DNA from: Oceanobacillus senegalensis
GTDB taxonomy: Bacteria > Bacillota > Bacilli > Bacillales > Amphibacillaceae
DNA: 43,389 bases
Assembly (NCBI RefSeq): GCF_900176885.1
Contig: NZ_LT839648.1
Span: 3,336,001 to 3,379,389, forward strand
Reading direction: 5' to 3'
This document shows positions 1-8,261 of this stretch, piece after piece (the first letter of the stretch is position 1; every line of letters starts with the position of its first letter). The notes beneath the pieces were generated by a model. It did not search any database. It saw nothing but the letters and a program-made list of their open reading frames with translations, and had not been told where the DNA came from. The translations under genes were made by a program, and so were the position numbers.

Positions 1-71
1 CGCGCTCGACTTGCATGTATTAGGCACGCCGCCAGCGTTCGTCCTGAGCCAAGATCAAACTCTCCAAAAAA
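1..71 (-). rRNA. 16S ribosomal RNA, 5' end only (runs off the left edge)
   Basis: Read on the minus strand this is the conserved start of bacterial 16S rRNA: GGAGAGTTTGATC, then TTGGCTCAGGACGAACGC, then TGCCTAATACATGCAAGTCG. Only the first ~70 bases are present; the rest lies left of the window. The GAGCGCG that follows the conserved block is typical of Virgibacillus/Oceanobacillus-like Bacillaceae. The exact mature 5' end (about 71) is estimated by analogy with Bacillus. Confidence 0.95.
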
Positions 72-165
72 GTTTGTATAGAATTAACACCAATTAACTC
101 TATGTCTTAGCTATAGTTAAAAGAAAAACGAATTCCTTTTAATATCTTAACATACTGGTTGTTTT

Positions 166-184
166 GTTCAGTTTTCAAAGAGCA
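166..184 (-). promoter_or_regulatory. rrn leader antitermination box (boxA-like)
   Basis: The minus strand reads TGCTCTTTGAAAACTGAAC about 95 bases before the 16S start. This string is the conserved boxA-containing leader element of Bacillus rRNA operons, which loads the antitermination complex. It supports that a complete rrn operon is transcribed leftward out of the window. Confidence 0.75.
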
Positions 185-218
185 ATTTGTTTTTCGTCGT
201 TTATTAGCGACAAAATAT

Positions 219-247
219 AATTTACCATGTTTTATATTTGTTGTCAA
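219..247 (-). promoter_or_regulatory. Probable rRNA operon promoter
   Basis: The minus strand has a perfect -35 TTGACA (242-247), a 17-base spacer and a weaker -10 TAAATT (219-224), about 150 bases upstream of the 16S start. Position and the consensus -35 fit a rrn promoter. Bacillus rrn operons often have tandem promoters; I do not see a second convincing one further upstream. Confidence 0.6.
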
Positions 248-392
248 CACTTAATTCGATAAAATGTATTATCTTTCTCGGTATATCTCGTGACAACGAC
301 AAAAAACACTATAGCACATATATGTATTGGTTGCAATAAGGATTTACGAAGAAAAAATATTCAAATTAATAAAGCGTTTTTCTTAGTATACA

Positions 393-611
393 TTAAATTT
401 GTACACGCTTTGGTATGTATTTCAAACATTCCTTTTCACTTGCTAAGCGCCTTAATAATTGAAAGAGTGTTTTATATCTCTTTCTCATCGCCTCTTTAAC
501 ATTTTTATCAATTCGAGAATCCTCTATGTCCATAAGAATCTCTTCTAACTCCCTTTTTATTAAATACTCCAATTCTTTTTGCTCCATTTCATTTATTAAT
601 AACCCTAACAT
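393..611 (-). CDS. Small charged hypothetical protein
   Basis: A 72-residue protein if translation starts at the ATG at 611, which has GAGGTG six bases upstream. A GTG nine bases further up (620) overlaps that ribosome binding site and is unlikely. The protein is rich in Glu, Lys and Arg (MEQKELEYLIKRELEEIL and a later MRKRYKTLFQLLRRL) and is probably all helical, without signal peptide or membrane segment. It lies between the rrn promoter and the divergent pdaB gene. I do not recognise the family. It could be one of the small unstudied genes common in Bacillaceae sporulation regions. Confidence 0.55.
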   Translation of the reverse strand: MLGLLINEMEQKELEYLIKRELEEILMDIEDSRIDKNVKEAMRKRYKTLFQLLRRLASEKECLKYIPKRVQI

Positions 612-737
612 CAATTTCACCTCAAATGTTTTCCGAATTAAATTACAATGAATCGATTAAGTAATCTTTGATTACTATTCCCTTATTTTCCTCATTTCTA
701 TCCCCTTTTTCTAAAAAAACTATTCTATTGGGCTTGT

Positions 738-765
738 TCATATTTTTGCAGTCCCCTCATACAAT
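738..765 (+). promoter_or_regulatory. Candidate sigma-E promoter of pdaB
   Basis: TCATATT (738-744) and CATACAAT (758-765) match the B. subtilis sigma-E elements (KMATATT and CATACAMT) with a 13-base gap, close to the usual 14. It lies 37 bases upstream of the pdaB start. B. subtilis pdaB is transcribed in the sporulating mother cell, so the match is expected. The assignment is by motif only. Confidence 0.5.
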
Positions 766-801
766 GTATTAAAGTATTTTGTCAGTTTGGGGGATTGGTG
801 G

Positions 802-1551
802 ATGAAACATTTTTATGTATGGAAATTTAGACGTTTCAAAAGGTGGTTACTTATTGCAATACTAGCCTTTGCTTCAGCATTATTTCTTTGGATCAGTGAT
901 AATGGTGCATTTTCCAAGGATAAACCAGTAGCCATCACAAAAGGTAGTTCAGATGAACCTAATATTGGATTAACATTTAATATTAGCTGGGGCGATGAGC
1001 GCATTCATGATATTCTAGAGCAGTTGGAAAAAAACCAAACCCAAGCAACTTTTTTTGTAAGTGGAGAATGGGCTGAACGTCATCCGACTATTTTAGAAAA
1101 GATTTCGGAGGGTAATCACGAATTAGGAATGTTAGGTTATCGATACAAAAGCTATATTGACCAAGAAATTGAGCAGGTAAGAAGTGATTTAATAAGTGCG
1201 AAAGAAGTATTTGAAAAGCTAGGATATGAAGATATGGAGCTTTTACGTCCTCCTAACGGCCACTTCGATGAGGAGATTCTTAAACTTGCCGAAGAAATGA
1301 ATTTCCAAGTCGTTCATTGGAATATTAATCCGAATGATTGGAAAAACCCTGGAACACAAGTCATTGTTGATAAGGTCATGAAGGAGACGAAGAATGGAGA
1401 TATTATTTTATTACATGCTTCAGATTCAGTTAAACAAACATCAGAGGCATTAGAAACCATACTTCCTGGATTAAAAAACAAAGGCTTTCAATTTGTGCCC
1501 ATTTCTGAAATCATCACTCAGGCACATGCTAAATCTAAGATAGTTGATTAA
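802..1551 (+). CDS. pdaB: Polysaccharide deacetylase-family sporulation protein PdaB
   Basis: A 249-residue protein starting MKHFYVWKFRRF, followed by one membrane segment (residues about 14-32) and a NodB/CE4 domain. RPPNG and the late LLHASD correspond to CE4 motifs 3 and 5. The usual TFDDG metal motif is replaced by TFNISWGDE and the HxxxH motif is degraded to HELGMLGY, so the classical metal site is incomplete, as in known PdaB proteins. PdaB is needed to keep spores stable late in sporulation; its substrate is unsettled. The ATG at 802 is preferred over the TTG at 787 because the GGGGG ribosome binding site lies between them and because PdaB orthologs start with a similar FYVW segment. 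Position next to kbaA, gerD, salA and cwlD supports the name. Confidence 0.9.
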   Translation: MKHFYVWKFRRFKRWLLIAILAFASALFLWISDNGAFSKDKPVAITKGSSDEPNIGLTFNISWGDERIHDILEQLEKNQTQATFFVSGEWAERHPTILEKISEGNHELGMLGYRYKSYIDQEIEQVRSDLISAKEVFEKLGYEDMELLRPPNGHFDEEILKLAEEMNFQVVHWNINPNDWKNPGTQVIVDKVMKETKNGDIILLHASDSVKQTSEALETILPGLKNKGFQFVPISEIITQAHAKSKIVD

Positions 1552-1578
1552 AAAACCACCAAACTTGGTGGTTTTTTT
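1549..1578. terminator. Bidirectional terminator between pdaB and kbaA
   Basis: AAAAAACCACCAA is followed after two bases by TTGGTGGTTTTTTT. The stem carries A and T runs on both sides, so it can stop transcription of the convergent genes pdaB (+) and kbaA (-). Confidence 0.85.
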
Positions 1579-2230
1579 ACGCCTTAGTTGTTTTAGTTTT
1601 TGTTTGCGACTGAGATTTAGACTTTGCTCGTTCCTCTTCCATTGATTTTTGACTATAACGGTGTAAAGCAAGAATCTGAAACGTATTACAAGCTAAAAGG
1701 GGAGCTATCATTAACCACGCATAATCCGTACCATCAGCCTGTAAACCTGGGACCCATTCAATTGTTGTCATGACAATCATAAAAAACAAAGTAGGAATAA
1801 ATGCAGTCTTTTTCGTTTCCTTTACCTTTTTCATAGCAACTAACCAGCTATATCCAAGAAGACCGAGGGACATTAATATATACCAAAAAATAGACACTTC
1901 TCCTTTTGTTGCTTGATAAGGAAAATATACTAAATCGAATAAAACAAATAAAATTAATAATACCTGTACGATTGGCCAAAATGAACGAAACAAATTTAGC
2001 CCAAAACGATTTATAAACAAATAAGCAAAGAATCCAGTCATACTTACAGCACTAAAAGTTATTCCAAGTCCTATATTAAAGAGAATTAAACCTACAAGTT
2101 CCTTAAAATTAAATGGACTTATATTTGCCATATACACTTCACTTTGTATAAAAAAGCTTATTAAAAGCCCCGCTAAACCGCCAATGACTGCTGTTCGGAC
2201 AAAGAGATTTACAATGTATTTTATTTTCAA
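1577..2230 (-). CDS. kbaA: KinB-signalling pathway activation protein KbaA
   Basis: A 217-residue integral membrane protein with about six hydrophobic segments and a charged, Lys/Ser/Thr-rich C-terminal tail (KSKSQSQTKTKTTKA). KbaA in B. subtilis is needed for activity of the sensor kinase KinB, which feeds the sporulation phosphorelay. Naming rests on size, topology and the conserved neighbourhood gerD-kbaA-pdaB. Translation starts at TTG 2230, seven bases after a perfect GGAGG; an overlapping ATG is followed at once by a stop codon. It ends convergently against pdaB, sharing a terminator. Confidence 0.85.
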   Translation of the reverse strand: MKIKYIVNLFVRTAVIGGLAGLLISFFIQSEVYMANISPFNFKELVGLILFNIGLGITFSAVSMTGFFAYLFINRFGLNLFRSFWPIVQVLLILFVLFDLVYFPYQATKGEVSIFWYILMSLGLLGYSWLVAMKKVKETKKTAFIPTLFFMIVMTTIEWVPGLQADGTDYAWLMIAPLLACNTFQILALHRYSQKSMEEERAKSKSQSQTKTKTTKA

Positions 2231-2372
2231 TGCATTTCCTCCTACAGTTGCACAAATAATATGTAATGTAGTACATGCGTTATTTTAACATGAAGTAAGT
2301 TATTTTTCCTACATTAAGCGTATAGTTTATATATTGTCATCCATATTAATGATATACGAAAGGGTGATCCTA

Positions 2373-3020
2373 ATGATTCGTATTGCTCATGTGACAATTG
2401 TAGGATTCTGCCTCTTGTTTTTAGCCGCATGTGGCGGAGGTGGAAATACCTCTGGCAATGAAGGCGACTATGACCAAACCAAAAAAATGGTTATCGATAT
2501 AATTAAAACAGAAGAAGGAAAAAAGGCGCTTACCGATACATTGTCCGATGAAAAACTAAAACAAGAATTAGTCATGAATTCGGAAGTCGTTAAAAACACA
2601 ATAAATGAAACTCTTGTCTCTGATAAAGGTAAGAAGATGTGGCAAAAGCTATTTGAAGACCCAAAATTTGTAGAAGGCTTTGCCAAATCCATGGAAGAAT
2701 CACAAATGGAATTACAAAAGAAATTAATGAGTGATTCTGAATACCAAAAGAAAATGCTTGAACTACTGCAAAATCCAGAAATTACCGATCAAATTTTAAG
2801 TGTTTTAAAAGGACAGCAATTTCGAGCGCACTTAGAAGAAACCATTCAACAAACACTAGAAACTCCAACCTTTCAAGCAAAAATACAAGAAATATTATTA
2901 AAAGCCGCCGAAGAACAAGCCAAAGGTAAGGGCGGTGGAGGCTCTGAAAAGGGTGGAGGAAGTGGTGAAAGTGGTGGCGGAAAGCAGGATGAAGGAGGAG
3001 GCGGTGGAGGAAGCGCATAA
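2373..3020 (+). CDS. gerD: Spore germination lipoprotein GerD
   Basis: A 215-residue lipoprotein. The signal peptide ends in a lipobox LAAC (residues 17-20, Cys20 as lipid site) followed by Gly-rich sequence. The middle is a helical, Glu/Lys-rich domain with repeated segments such as SDEKLKQEL and DPKFVEGFAKSM. The last 30 residues are Gly/Ser/Lys/Glu-rich. GerD is the scaffold that clusters nutrient germinant receptors in the inner spore membrane (the germinosome). The ATG at 2373 is chosen because GGGTGAT lies six bases before it and because it gives a clean signal peptide; the open frame upstream to 2334 adds a leader without ribosome binding site. The strand switch relative to salA and kbaA is the same as in B. 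subtilis. Confidence 0.9.
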   Translation: MIRIAHVTIVGFCLLFLAACGGGGNTSGNEGDYDQTKKMVIDIIKTEEGKKALTDTLSDEKLKQELVMNSEVVKNTINETLVSDKGKKMWQKLFEDPKFVEGFAKSMEESQMELQKKLMSDSEYQKKMLELLQNPEITDQILSVLKGQQFRAHLEETIQQTLETPTFQAKIQEILLKAAEEQAKGKGGGGSEKGGGSGESGGGKQDEGGGGGGSA

Positions 3021-3103
3021 CGCTTCCCTTATTCCTCTGATTTATACACACATTGACCACCCCTGAATTCGAATCAGGCTAACAGTAATTTCTTACCAAA
3101 GGT

Positions 3104-3140
3104 AAAGAAGAGGACGTCAGTAAGAGACGTCCTCTTCTTT
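3104..3140. terminator. Bidirectional terminator between gerD and salA
   Basis: GAAGAGGACGTC (3107-3118) and GACGTCCTCTTC (3126-3137) form a perfect 12-base-pair stem with a seven-base loop, flanked by AAA on the left and TTTATTTT on the right. It serves gerD (+) and salA (-). Confidence 0.85.
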
Positions 3141-3143
3141 ATT

Positions 3144-4202
3144 TTACTCTTCCATCTTCGCAATAACTTTAGCTGCTATTTTATGATATTCTTTTCCATT
3201 CGGATGATCTTCTTGGTATACGGATGGTGCAAATACATCTTCCTCCATGTACGGTTGCTGAAGTTCTAAATTGCCAAGCACCTTTGTTTGAAGAGCTTCT
3301 GCAAGTTTTTCTCCTCCACCTTGTCCAAATACATGTTCTTTTTCCCCAGTCTTTTTGCTGACAAAATAGGACATATTTTCAATAACACCAAGAATTTCGT
3401 GATCTGTTTTTAATGCCATTTGTCCCGCTCGCGCTGCAACAAATGCTGCAGTTGGATGTGGTGTAGTAACGATTACTTCCTTGCATGTTGGTAATAATTC
3501 ATGTACATCCATAGCAATATCACCTGTTCCAGGAGGTAAATCAAGTAATAAGTAGTCTAGTTCTCCCCACTCTACTTCGCTGAAGAAGCTATTTAGCATT
3601 TTACCTAACATAGGACCACGCCAAATGATTGGAGAATTATCCTCAACAAAGAAGCCCATGGAAATAACTTTAACTCCAAAACGTTCTACAGGAATAATTT
3701 TTTTACCGCGAACTTGAGGACGGTTCTCAATGCCCATCATGTCAGGAACACTAAAACCGTAGATATCCGCATCAATAATCCCTACTTTTTTCCCAAGTCG
3801 CATTAATGCCATAGCAAGGTTGACTGTAACAGTTGATTTTCCAACGCCACCTTTACCACTTGCTACAGCAATAAATTTCGTATTAGCATTGCCACCCATC
3901 AGTTTAGCTTCTTTCTCTTTTTCAGCTGCTGGCTGGAATTTTCTAATGATATCTTCAGGTAATTGTTCAAATCTCAACCCAACCGTATTGGCACCATTTT
4001 TCTTTAAGATTCCAACAATTTCTTGCTGCATTTGCATTTGTTCACCTGTATTTGTTTTAGATATACCGATTTTTACACTAATGTGTTTTTTATCTTCCTT
4101 AATCGTAATATCTCTAATTCCATCTGTTTCTTCTAAAGTTTTATGTAAAAATGGGTCTTGTACTGGATTTAGTAGTTGAACCACTTCTTCTTTTGTAAGC
4201 AA
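3144..4202 (-). CDS. salA: Mrp/NBP35-family P-loop ATPase SalA
   Basis: A 352-residue protein. Residues 1-80 form the MIP18-like N-terminal domain. A ParA/MinD-type P-loop ATPase domain follows, with deviant Walker A SGKGGVGKST (about 115-124), IIDADIYG, and LLLDLPPGTGD. Mrp proteins carry or transfer Fe-S clusters; the B. subtilis ortholog SalA also regulates the protease repressor ScoC. The start is TTG at 4202 with GGTGA six bases upstream; an overlapping GTG reads into a stop. It is the usual neighbour of gerD and cwlD in Bacillaceae. Confidence 0.88.
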   Translation of the reverse strand: MLTKEEVVQLLNPVQDPFLHKTLEETDGIRDITIKEDKKHISVKIGISKTNTGEQMQMQQEIVGILKKNGANTVGLRFEQLPEDIIRKFQPAAEKEKEAKLMGGNANTKFIAVASGKGGVGKSTVTVNLAMALMRLGKKVGIIDADIYGFSVPDMMGIENRPQVRGKKIIPVERFGVKVISMGFFVEDNSPIIWRGPMLGKMLNSFFSEVEWGELDYLLLDLPPGTGDIAMDVHELLPTCKEVIVTTPHPTAAFVAARAGQMALKTDHEILGVIENMSYFVSKKTGEKEHVFGQGGGEKLAEALQTKVLGNLELQQPYMEEDVFAPSVYQEDHPNGKEYHKIAAKVIAKMEE

Positions 4203-4290
4203 ACTAATTCACCATCCCTTTGTTTTATGCATCATACTTAACTGTTACGTCTAGTATAACATAAATTGAGAAAAATCTAAGTGATGTGAA

Positions 4291-5019
4291 TCATTCCTCA
4301 CCTTCGTTTTCCATATCTTCAGTGGTGTATCTTAAAATCCCCTCGTAAATACTAAAAGCCATTTTCTCTTGATAATCATCCTGTTTAAGCAATTCACGCT
4401 CATCAGCATTGGATAAAAATCCGATTTCAACTAATGCTCCAGGAACCTCCGCATATTTTAATAAATACATTCCATTTTTCACAAGTGCTTCCCTATTTGT
4501 ATTTTCTAAATTACGAATAATTTCTGCTTGTATCATCTTTGCTAAATGTTTATTTTCATCTAAACTTGGGTAATAAAAAGACTGTGCGCCTCTCCACCGT
4601 GTTGAAGACAAGGCATTTAGATGTATGCTAAGGAATAGATGTGGTTCATTCTCATGGATAAATTTCATTCGCCTACGTATATCCTCTGCTTTTCTACGAG
4701 ATAAACCCTTTGTATTCTCATCAGCTAAATCTGTATCCTCTTCCCTAGTTAAGTACACTACAGCTCCAGATTGTTGCAAAAAGTTTTGGAGTTTTTTTGA
4801 TACAGAAAGTGTAATATCTTCTTCGGTCGTTCCATCCTTCCCAACCGCTCCACCATCAGGGCCCCCATGTCCTGGGTCAATTACTATGGTCTTCCCAGAT
4901 AACGGTAAAGAAAAGCTTGAGTTCCAAGCACTTTGACTTTGATTCATTGGAAGCTGAATCAGAAAGATCAATAAAGCAACCCCTAATAACCATGCACCAA
5001 TATTAATAGTCCGTTTCAT
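4291..5019 (-). CDS. cwlD: Germination-specific N-acetylmuramoyl-L-alanine amidase CwlD
   Basis: A 242-residue Amidase_3 zinc enzyme with an N-terminal membrane anchor or signal segment (residues 8-24). The zinc site is visible as VIDPGHGGPDGG, the Glu in TEEDITLSV and the His in FLSIHLNA; the catalytic Glu is in ALVEIGFLSN. CwlD removes the peptide from muramic acid during spore cortex synthesis so that PdaA can make muramic-delta-lactam, the mark read by germination lytic enzymes. ATG at 5019 has GGGGCGAG upstream. It lies directly upstream of salA and diverges from the DUF948 gene at 5169. Confidence 0.93.
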   Translation of the reverse strand: MKRTINIGAWLLGVALLIFLIQLPMNQSQSAWNSSFSLPLSGKTIVIDPGHGGPDGGAVGKDGTTEEDITLSVSKKLQNFLQQSGAVVYLTREEDTDLADENTKGLSRRKAEDIRRRMKFIHENEPHLFLSIHLNALSSTRWRGAQSFYYPSLDENKHLAKMIQAEIIRNLENTNREALVKNGMYLLKYAEVPGALVEIGFLSNADERELLKQDDYQEKMAFSIYEGILRYTTEDMENEGEE

Positions 5020-5168
5020 CCATCTCGCCCCTTTATCTTGACTACGAACATTTTATGGGACAAGGTAAAAGTTTATGACTAATTGCAAAATGTGGTATGC
5101 TAAAAAAGGAAATGCATAATATATCTAATGTTGTAGATTGTGGAAAAAAGACGAAAGGGGGCAGAAAT

Positions 5169-5576
5169 ATGCTATGGCTTGGTATCGGCGTGCTGGTAAT
5201 CGGCGTTGCCCTACTGTTACTAACCTTTGTACTCATCAAGCCACTCCTCAAATTATCAGGTGTGCTTGGCAGTTTACAGAAAACGACAGACACCTTACCA
5301 AAAGCAGTGGAGGGTATAACTACTCAAACAAAAGAGGTAATTGGTACTGGTACTCAGACATTGAACCAAATCAATGCGCAAGTGAAGGAATTAAGTCCAA
5401 TGTTTAATATAGTAGGAGACATAGGACGAGCAACTAACCAATTGAGCTCTTCTATCGTTCAAAAAATGGAGCACTTAAAAGAAAAAACAGTTACATCAAA
5501 AGAGGTATCGACTAGTAAAAATCTAAAGGGATTCTACGGATTAATTGCACTAGTATATTTATTATTGAAAAAATAG
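5169..5576 (+). CDS. DUF948-family membrane protein (copy 1)
   Basis: A 135-residue protein with one strong N-terminal membrane segment (residues 3-27), then a heptad-like Thr/Gln/Leu-rich stretch of about 80 residues and a hydrophobic C-terminal end (FYGLIALVYLLLKK). This is the DUF948 pattern (YtxG-like; also found in methyl-accepting-like helical proteins). The start at 5169 has AAAGGGGGC eight bases upstream; the longer open frame from 5097 has no ribosome binding site. It is a clear paralog of the product at 5804-6262: both have TLPKA/QLPKQ, ELSPMF/QLSPLF, VGDIG/VGDVG and the FYG/LYG end. Function unknown. Confidence 0.75.
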   Translation: MLWLGIGVLVIGVALLLLTFVLIKPLLKLSGVLGSLQKTTDTLPKAVEGITTQTKEVIGTGTQTLNQINAQVKELSPMFNIVGDIGRATNQLSSSIVQKMEHLKEKTVTSKEVSTSKNLKGFYGLIALVYLLLKK

Positions 5577-5608
5577 GATGTACCAAATTTCCGGTACATC
5601 CTATTTTT
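5571..5608. terminator. Bidirectional terminator after the DUF948 gene
   Basis: AAATAGGATGTACC (5571-5584) pairs with GGTACATCCTATTT (5593-5606) around an eight-base loop, with a T run on the right and A run on the left. It separates the convergent genes ending at 5576 (+) and 5608 (-). Confidence 0.85.
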
Positions 5609-5820
5609 CATATCCTTTGATTGACTTCCTGTTTTATTTCCTTAAAAGTCTCCGCTCGCTTTTTACCGTCCATGAAAAATTTATGATCGATAGCTTTCCA
5701 TTTCCCCTTTATATTGTTAGCGGACTTTCCCTGTAATAAACAAGTCACGATACAACCAATGGAAATAGCACTTAGCACACCAGCCGTAATTGAAATTTCC
5801 TTTTTACTCTTGGTTTTCAT
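5608..5820 (-). CDS. Small membrane protein of unknown function
   Basis: A 70-residue protein with a Lys-rich N-terminus (MKTKSKKE), one hydrophobic segment (residues 10-30) and a charged tail. Its ATG lies inside the end of the upstream DUF948 gene (17-base overlap), with GAAGGAACG about seven bases before it, so the two are probably translationally coupled. I do not recognise the family. Confidence 0.55.
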   Translation of the reverse strand: MKTKSKKEISITAGVLSAISIGCIVTCLLQGKSANNIKGKWKAIDHKFFMDGKKRAETFKEIKQEVNQRI

Positions 5821-6262
5821 TCGCAGTCGTTCCTTCTTCCTTTTTTGACTTATTCCTCTTTCTCAACCAATAGTATGCTAAAGCAAAGGTCCCATATAAA
5901 CCCCCAACATTATTTTTATCTGTAACATCTGCCGCACCTGCTGTTTTACTTTTTACTGTCTCTGTAACATCCGCGATAGAAGAGGAGAATTTTCGAGTTA
6001 TATTTCCAACATCACCTACAACATAAAATAAAGGACTTAATTGTCGTAATTTATCATTTACATCTGATAATGTATTATTGCTCTCACTTATCATATCACC
6101 TGTTTTTTTCATAATATCATCCATTTGCTTTGGCAGTTGCTCTACCGTTTTATCGACACCTTTTAACACATTTGCCAAATTATTTAAAGCATGTCCAATA
6201 AAAATAGACAAAATTAACAAAGCTACTCCAATAATAATGACGCCAATTCCTATTAAAGTCAT
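5804..6262 (-). CDS. DUF948-family membrane protein (copy 2)
   Basis: A 152-residue protein: membrane segment at residues 3-27, then a helical region (KGVDKTVEQLPKQMDDI, SNNTLSDVNDKLRQLSPLF) and a hydrophobic-plus-basic end (LAYYWLRKRNKSKKE). It shares the architecture and several motifs with the protein at 5169-5576, which is on the opposite strand. The family is membrane-anchored with a likely coiled coil; no enzymatic function is known to me. Start ATG at 6262 preceded by GTGATGG. Confidence 0.75.
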   Translation of the reverse strand: MTLIGIGVIIIGVALLILSIFIGHALNNLANVLKGVDKTVEQLPKQMDDIMKKTGDMISESNNTLSDVNDKLRQLSPLFYVVGDVGNITRKFSSSIADVTETVKSKTAGAADVTDKNNVGGLYGTFALAYYWLRKRNKSKKEEGTTANENQE

Positions 6263-6366
6263 GAACCATCACTTTCCCTTCTAATTCTATATGTAACTAA
6301 TTTGTCTTTTTTGATAGATGAAAAAAGTAAAATATACGTCATTCCAACAAGTAATAGTAACAGGAA

Positions 6367-6405
6367 TGGTCAGCACCACTACAAGCTAAAGCTGTAGGCC
6401 GGTGC
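6367..6405. repeat. Imperfect inverted repeat between two DUF948 genes
   Basis: AGCACCACTACAAGCT is followed after AA by AGCTGTAGGCCGGTGCT, giving a long imperfect stem immediately after the stop codon of the gene at 6406-6810. On the minus strand no T run follows, so it is a weak terminator for that gene; its role is uncertain. Confidence 0.4.
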
Positions 6406-6810
6406 TTACACTTTTGTTTTTTTAAATACTTGCGTCAGTGCTTCTCCCCACTTAATCAACTCAACTGTTGGTTTGAGCTGCTTTTGAAATTGTTCATCGG
6501 TTATTTTTTCTTTGTAATTTTTATATGTGTCATTCAAACTATTAATCGATTTACCGACATTATCAACCGAGTCAAATACACTATCCGTTGCATTCATGTT
6601 TTCCTCTAATTCATCCACGGTTTGCTGTGCTTCTTTGATAGTTGTCATTAATTGCGGTGTAATGTATCCAAACTGTTCCTCAACATCTTTTAACGTATAA
6701 CCAAGCGACCTTGTTACATCTGTTAAGCGCTTAAGAAAAACAGAAATGTAAATAGCTGATATGAAGAATGCAATGGAACAAATCAAGATACCAAAATATA
6801 CGATTTCCAC
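6406..6810 (-). CDS. DUF948-family membrane protein (copy 3)
   Basis: A 134-residue protein: N-terminal membrane segment (residues 4-25), then a helical region with regularly spaced hydrophobics (TDVTRSLGYTLKDVEEQF, TIKEAQQTVDELEENM). It belongs to the same DUF948 group as the two neighbours but is more divergent and lacks the hydrophobic C-terminus. The start is GTG at 6810 with AAAGGAGG eight bases upstream. Function unknown. Confidence 0.72.
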   Translation of the reverse strand: MEIVYFGILICSIAFFISAIYISVFLKRLTDVTRSLGYTLKDVEEQFGYITPQLMTTIKEAQQTVDELEENMNATDSVFDSVDNVGKSINSLNDTYKNYKEKITDEQFQKQLKPTVELIKWGEALTQVFKKTKV

Positions 6811-6931
6811 TATGTTTGCCTCCTTTTATAGAGATAGTATAACATTAGCACTAGGAAATAATGAAAAGCAATATTCCAAACCTATCTAATGTCCTATGAC
6901 GCTATCCAAACTTATTAAAATAAGGACTTCA

Positions 6932-6955
6932 ATCTTTTATTAGGTAATAAAAGAT
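6932..6955. repeat. AT-rich inverted repeat, possible terminator
   Basis: ATCTTTTATT and AATAAAAGAT form a perfect ten-base stem around AGGT, 70 bases downstream of the stop codon of the HlyD-like gene. The stem has little GC and no distinct T run, so calling it a terminator is tentative. The rest of 6811-7025 shows nothing else I recognise. Confidence 0.35.
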
Positions 6956-7025
6956 AAATTGTTAGATATCTCGAATTCTTCTCGGGTCTTACAACCATTT
7001 AATCACGTGATAAATTATAAGCTGC

Positions 7026-8261
7026 TTATCTAGATAATAAACCTGTTATTAAATACCTTTTCCAATTATTATTTTCTGATGCTAAAGAATCTCGACTGAG
7101 GTAATTAAATTCTAATGGGGTAATAAAGATTGCTCCATTTCGAAATTGCCTCATAGGTTTTTCTGCAACATAATCATTCTTTTGTACACCATTTGTCACT
7201 TCGACCATATGATCCATAACGATACCAGTTTCAACAATCTCATTTATCATCGTACCGCTTTCTGTCATTTTCCATACAGACTTTTTATGAACCGCATTTT
7301 CTGACAAAGCTAATGCATCTAGAGACTCCTTCACCGTTACTACTAACTCCGTGTGATAACCAGATTTTAAATTTGTTAAACTCGCTTCTTCATTAAGTGA
7401 TACGGAGAATGGATAAATACTTTCTCCATGTAACTGCACATTTTTTGGTGAGTTACTAATCTGTTCGATTGTCCCTTCCAGCGGTTCCTCTTTATCTCCT
7501 GTAATTACCTCCACTGGTAAACCCTGTTCTACTTTCCTTCGTTCATCTTCCGTAAGCTCACCTGCAACCTTAAGATTGGAGCTCTCTATGGTTAAAATCG
7601 GATCCTCTAGTGCAGTATTAATAAATGTAATGTTTCCATCATAGGGACTTTCTACTGTAATAGAATCACCTGTACTACGAAGCTCCATTAGTTGATCTTC
7701 TACATAGGCTAATTCCGCTTGTTTTTGCTTCAATTCCTTATCCTTTTCGATTAGGTATTGCTGTTTAATCATTTCCGCTTCTTTTGTTGACTGAGGTAAT
7801 TCGACCTCAATTTCTATCTGTTCTTCCCTAACATCGAAATTTGCTAATCCATCAGCACGATTATTCGACACAGATTGCATTTCCATCGAATCTATAGCAG
7901 CTTCAATGGAGTCAACTTCATCTTCCAATTGATCGATTTTAGATAACAACTGTGATTCAACTTGACCATATTGATAAACCTTATATGTAAATAACGGATC
8001 ACCAATAGTTACACGATCCCCTTCTTCCACTAAAAAGGTTTCAAAGTTCCCAAGACTTTTATCGAAATACAAATGATCCTTAATTTGAGAAGTAAACACA
8101 CCATCCGTATGGAGTGTTTCACGTAAGTCTTGTGTTTTCGGCTTTGACCAGCTATCAATATAAGAAATTCGATCAATTTTCCCTTCATCATCTGCTTTAA
8201 CAAGATAGAGATTAGTACCTATAAACAATATGGTAGCCATTAAAATTATACGCCTTTTCAT
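7026..8261 (-). CDS. HlyD/RND-type efflux adaptor, YknX-like
   Basis: A 411-residue extracytoplasmic adaptor: N-terminal membrane anchor (residues 4-22), a first lipoyl half (FLVEEGDRVTIGDPLFTYK), a long Glu/Gln-rich coiled coil (about 105-190), the second lipoyl half (ITVESPYDGNITFI), a beta-barrel domain (VAGELTEDERRKVEQGLPV) and a membrane-proximal domain. In Gram-positives such adaptors work with MacB-type ABC permeases (YknXYZ, YtrF systems). The start codon overlaps the stop of the upstream membrane protein gene by one base (TAATG), so the two are coupled. No ABC ATPase or permease is next to it. The substrate is unknown. Confidence 0.72.
   Translation of the reverse strand: MKRRIILMATILFIGTNLYLVKADDEGKIDRISYIDSWSKPKTQDLRETLHTDGVFTSQIKDHLYFDKSLGNFETFLVEEGDRVTIGDPLFTYKVYQYGQVESQLLSKIDQLEDEVDSIEAAIDSMEMQSVSNNRADGLANFDVREEQIEIEVELPQSTKEAEMIKQQYLIEKDKELKQKQAELAYVEDQLMELRSTGDSITVESPYDGNITFINTALEDPILTIESSNLKVAGELTEDERRKVEQGLPVEVITGDKEEPLEGTIEQISNSPKNVQLHGESIYPFSVSLNEEASLTNLKSGYHTELVVTVKESLDALALSENAVHKKSVWKMTESGTMINEIVETGIVMDHMVEVTNGVQKNDYVAEKPMRQFRNGAIFITPLEFNYLSRDSLASENNNWKRYLITGLLSR

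Noticed and set aside
2920..3018. GGA/GGT-rich repeat near 2930-3015 as a DNA repeat element
   Set aside because: It encodes the Gly-rich C-terminus that is normal for GerD.
2782..3060. Open frame of 92 codons on the minus strand, opposite gerD
   Set aside because: It is the complement of the Gly-rich and helical coding sequence of gerD, has His/Leu-rich composition typical of a shadow frame and no ribosome binding site.
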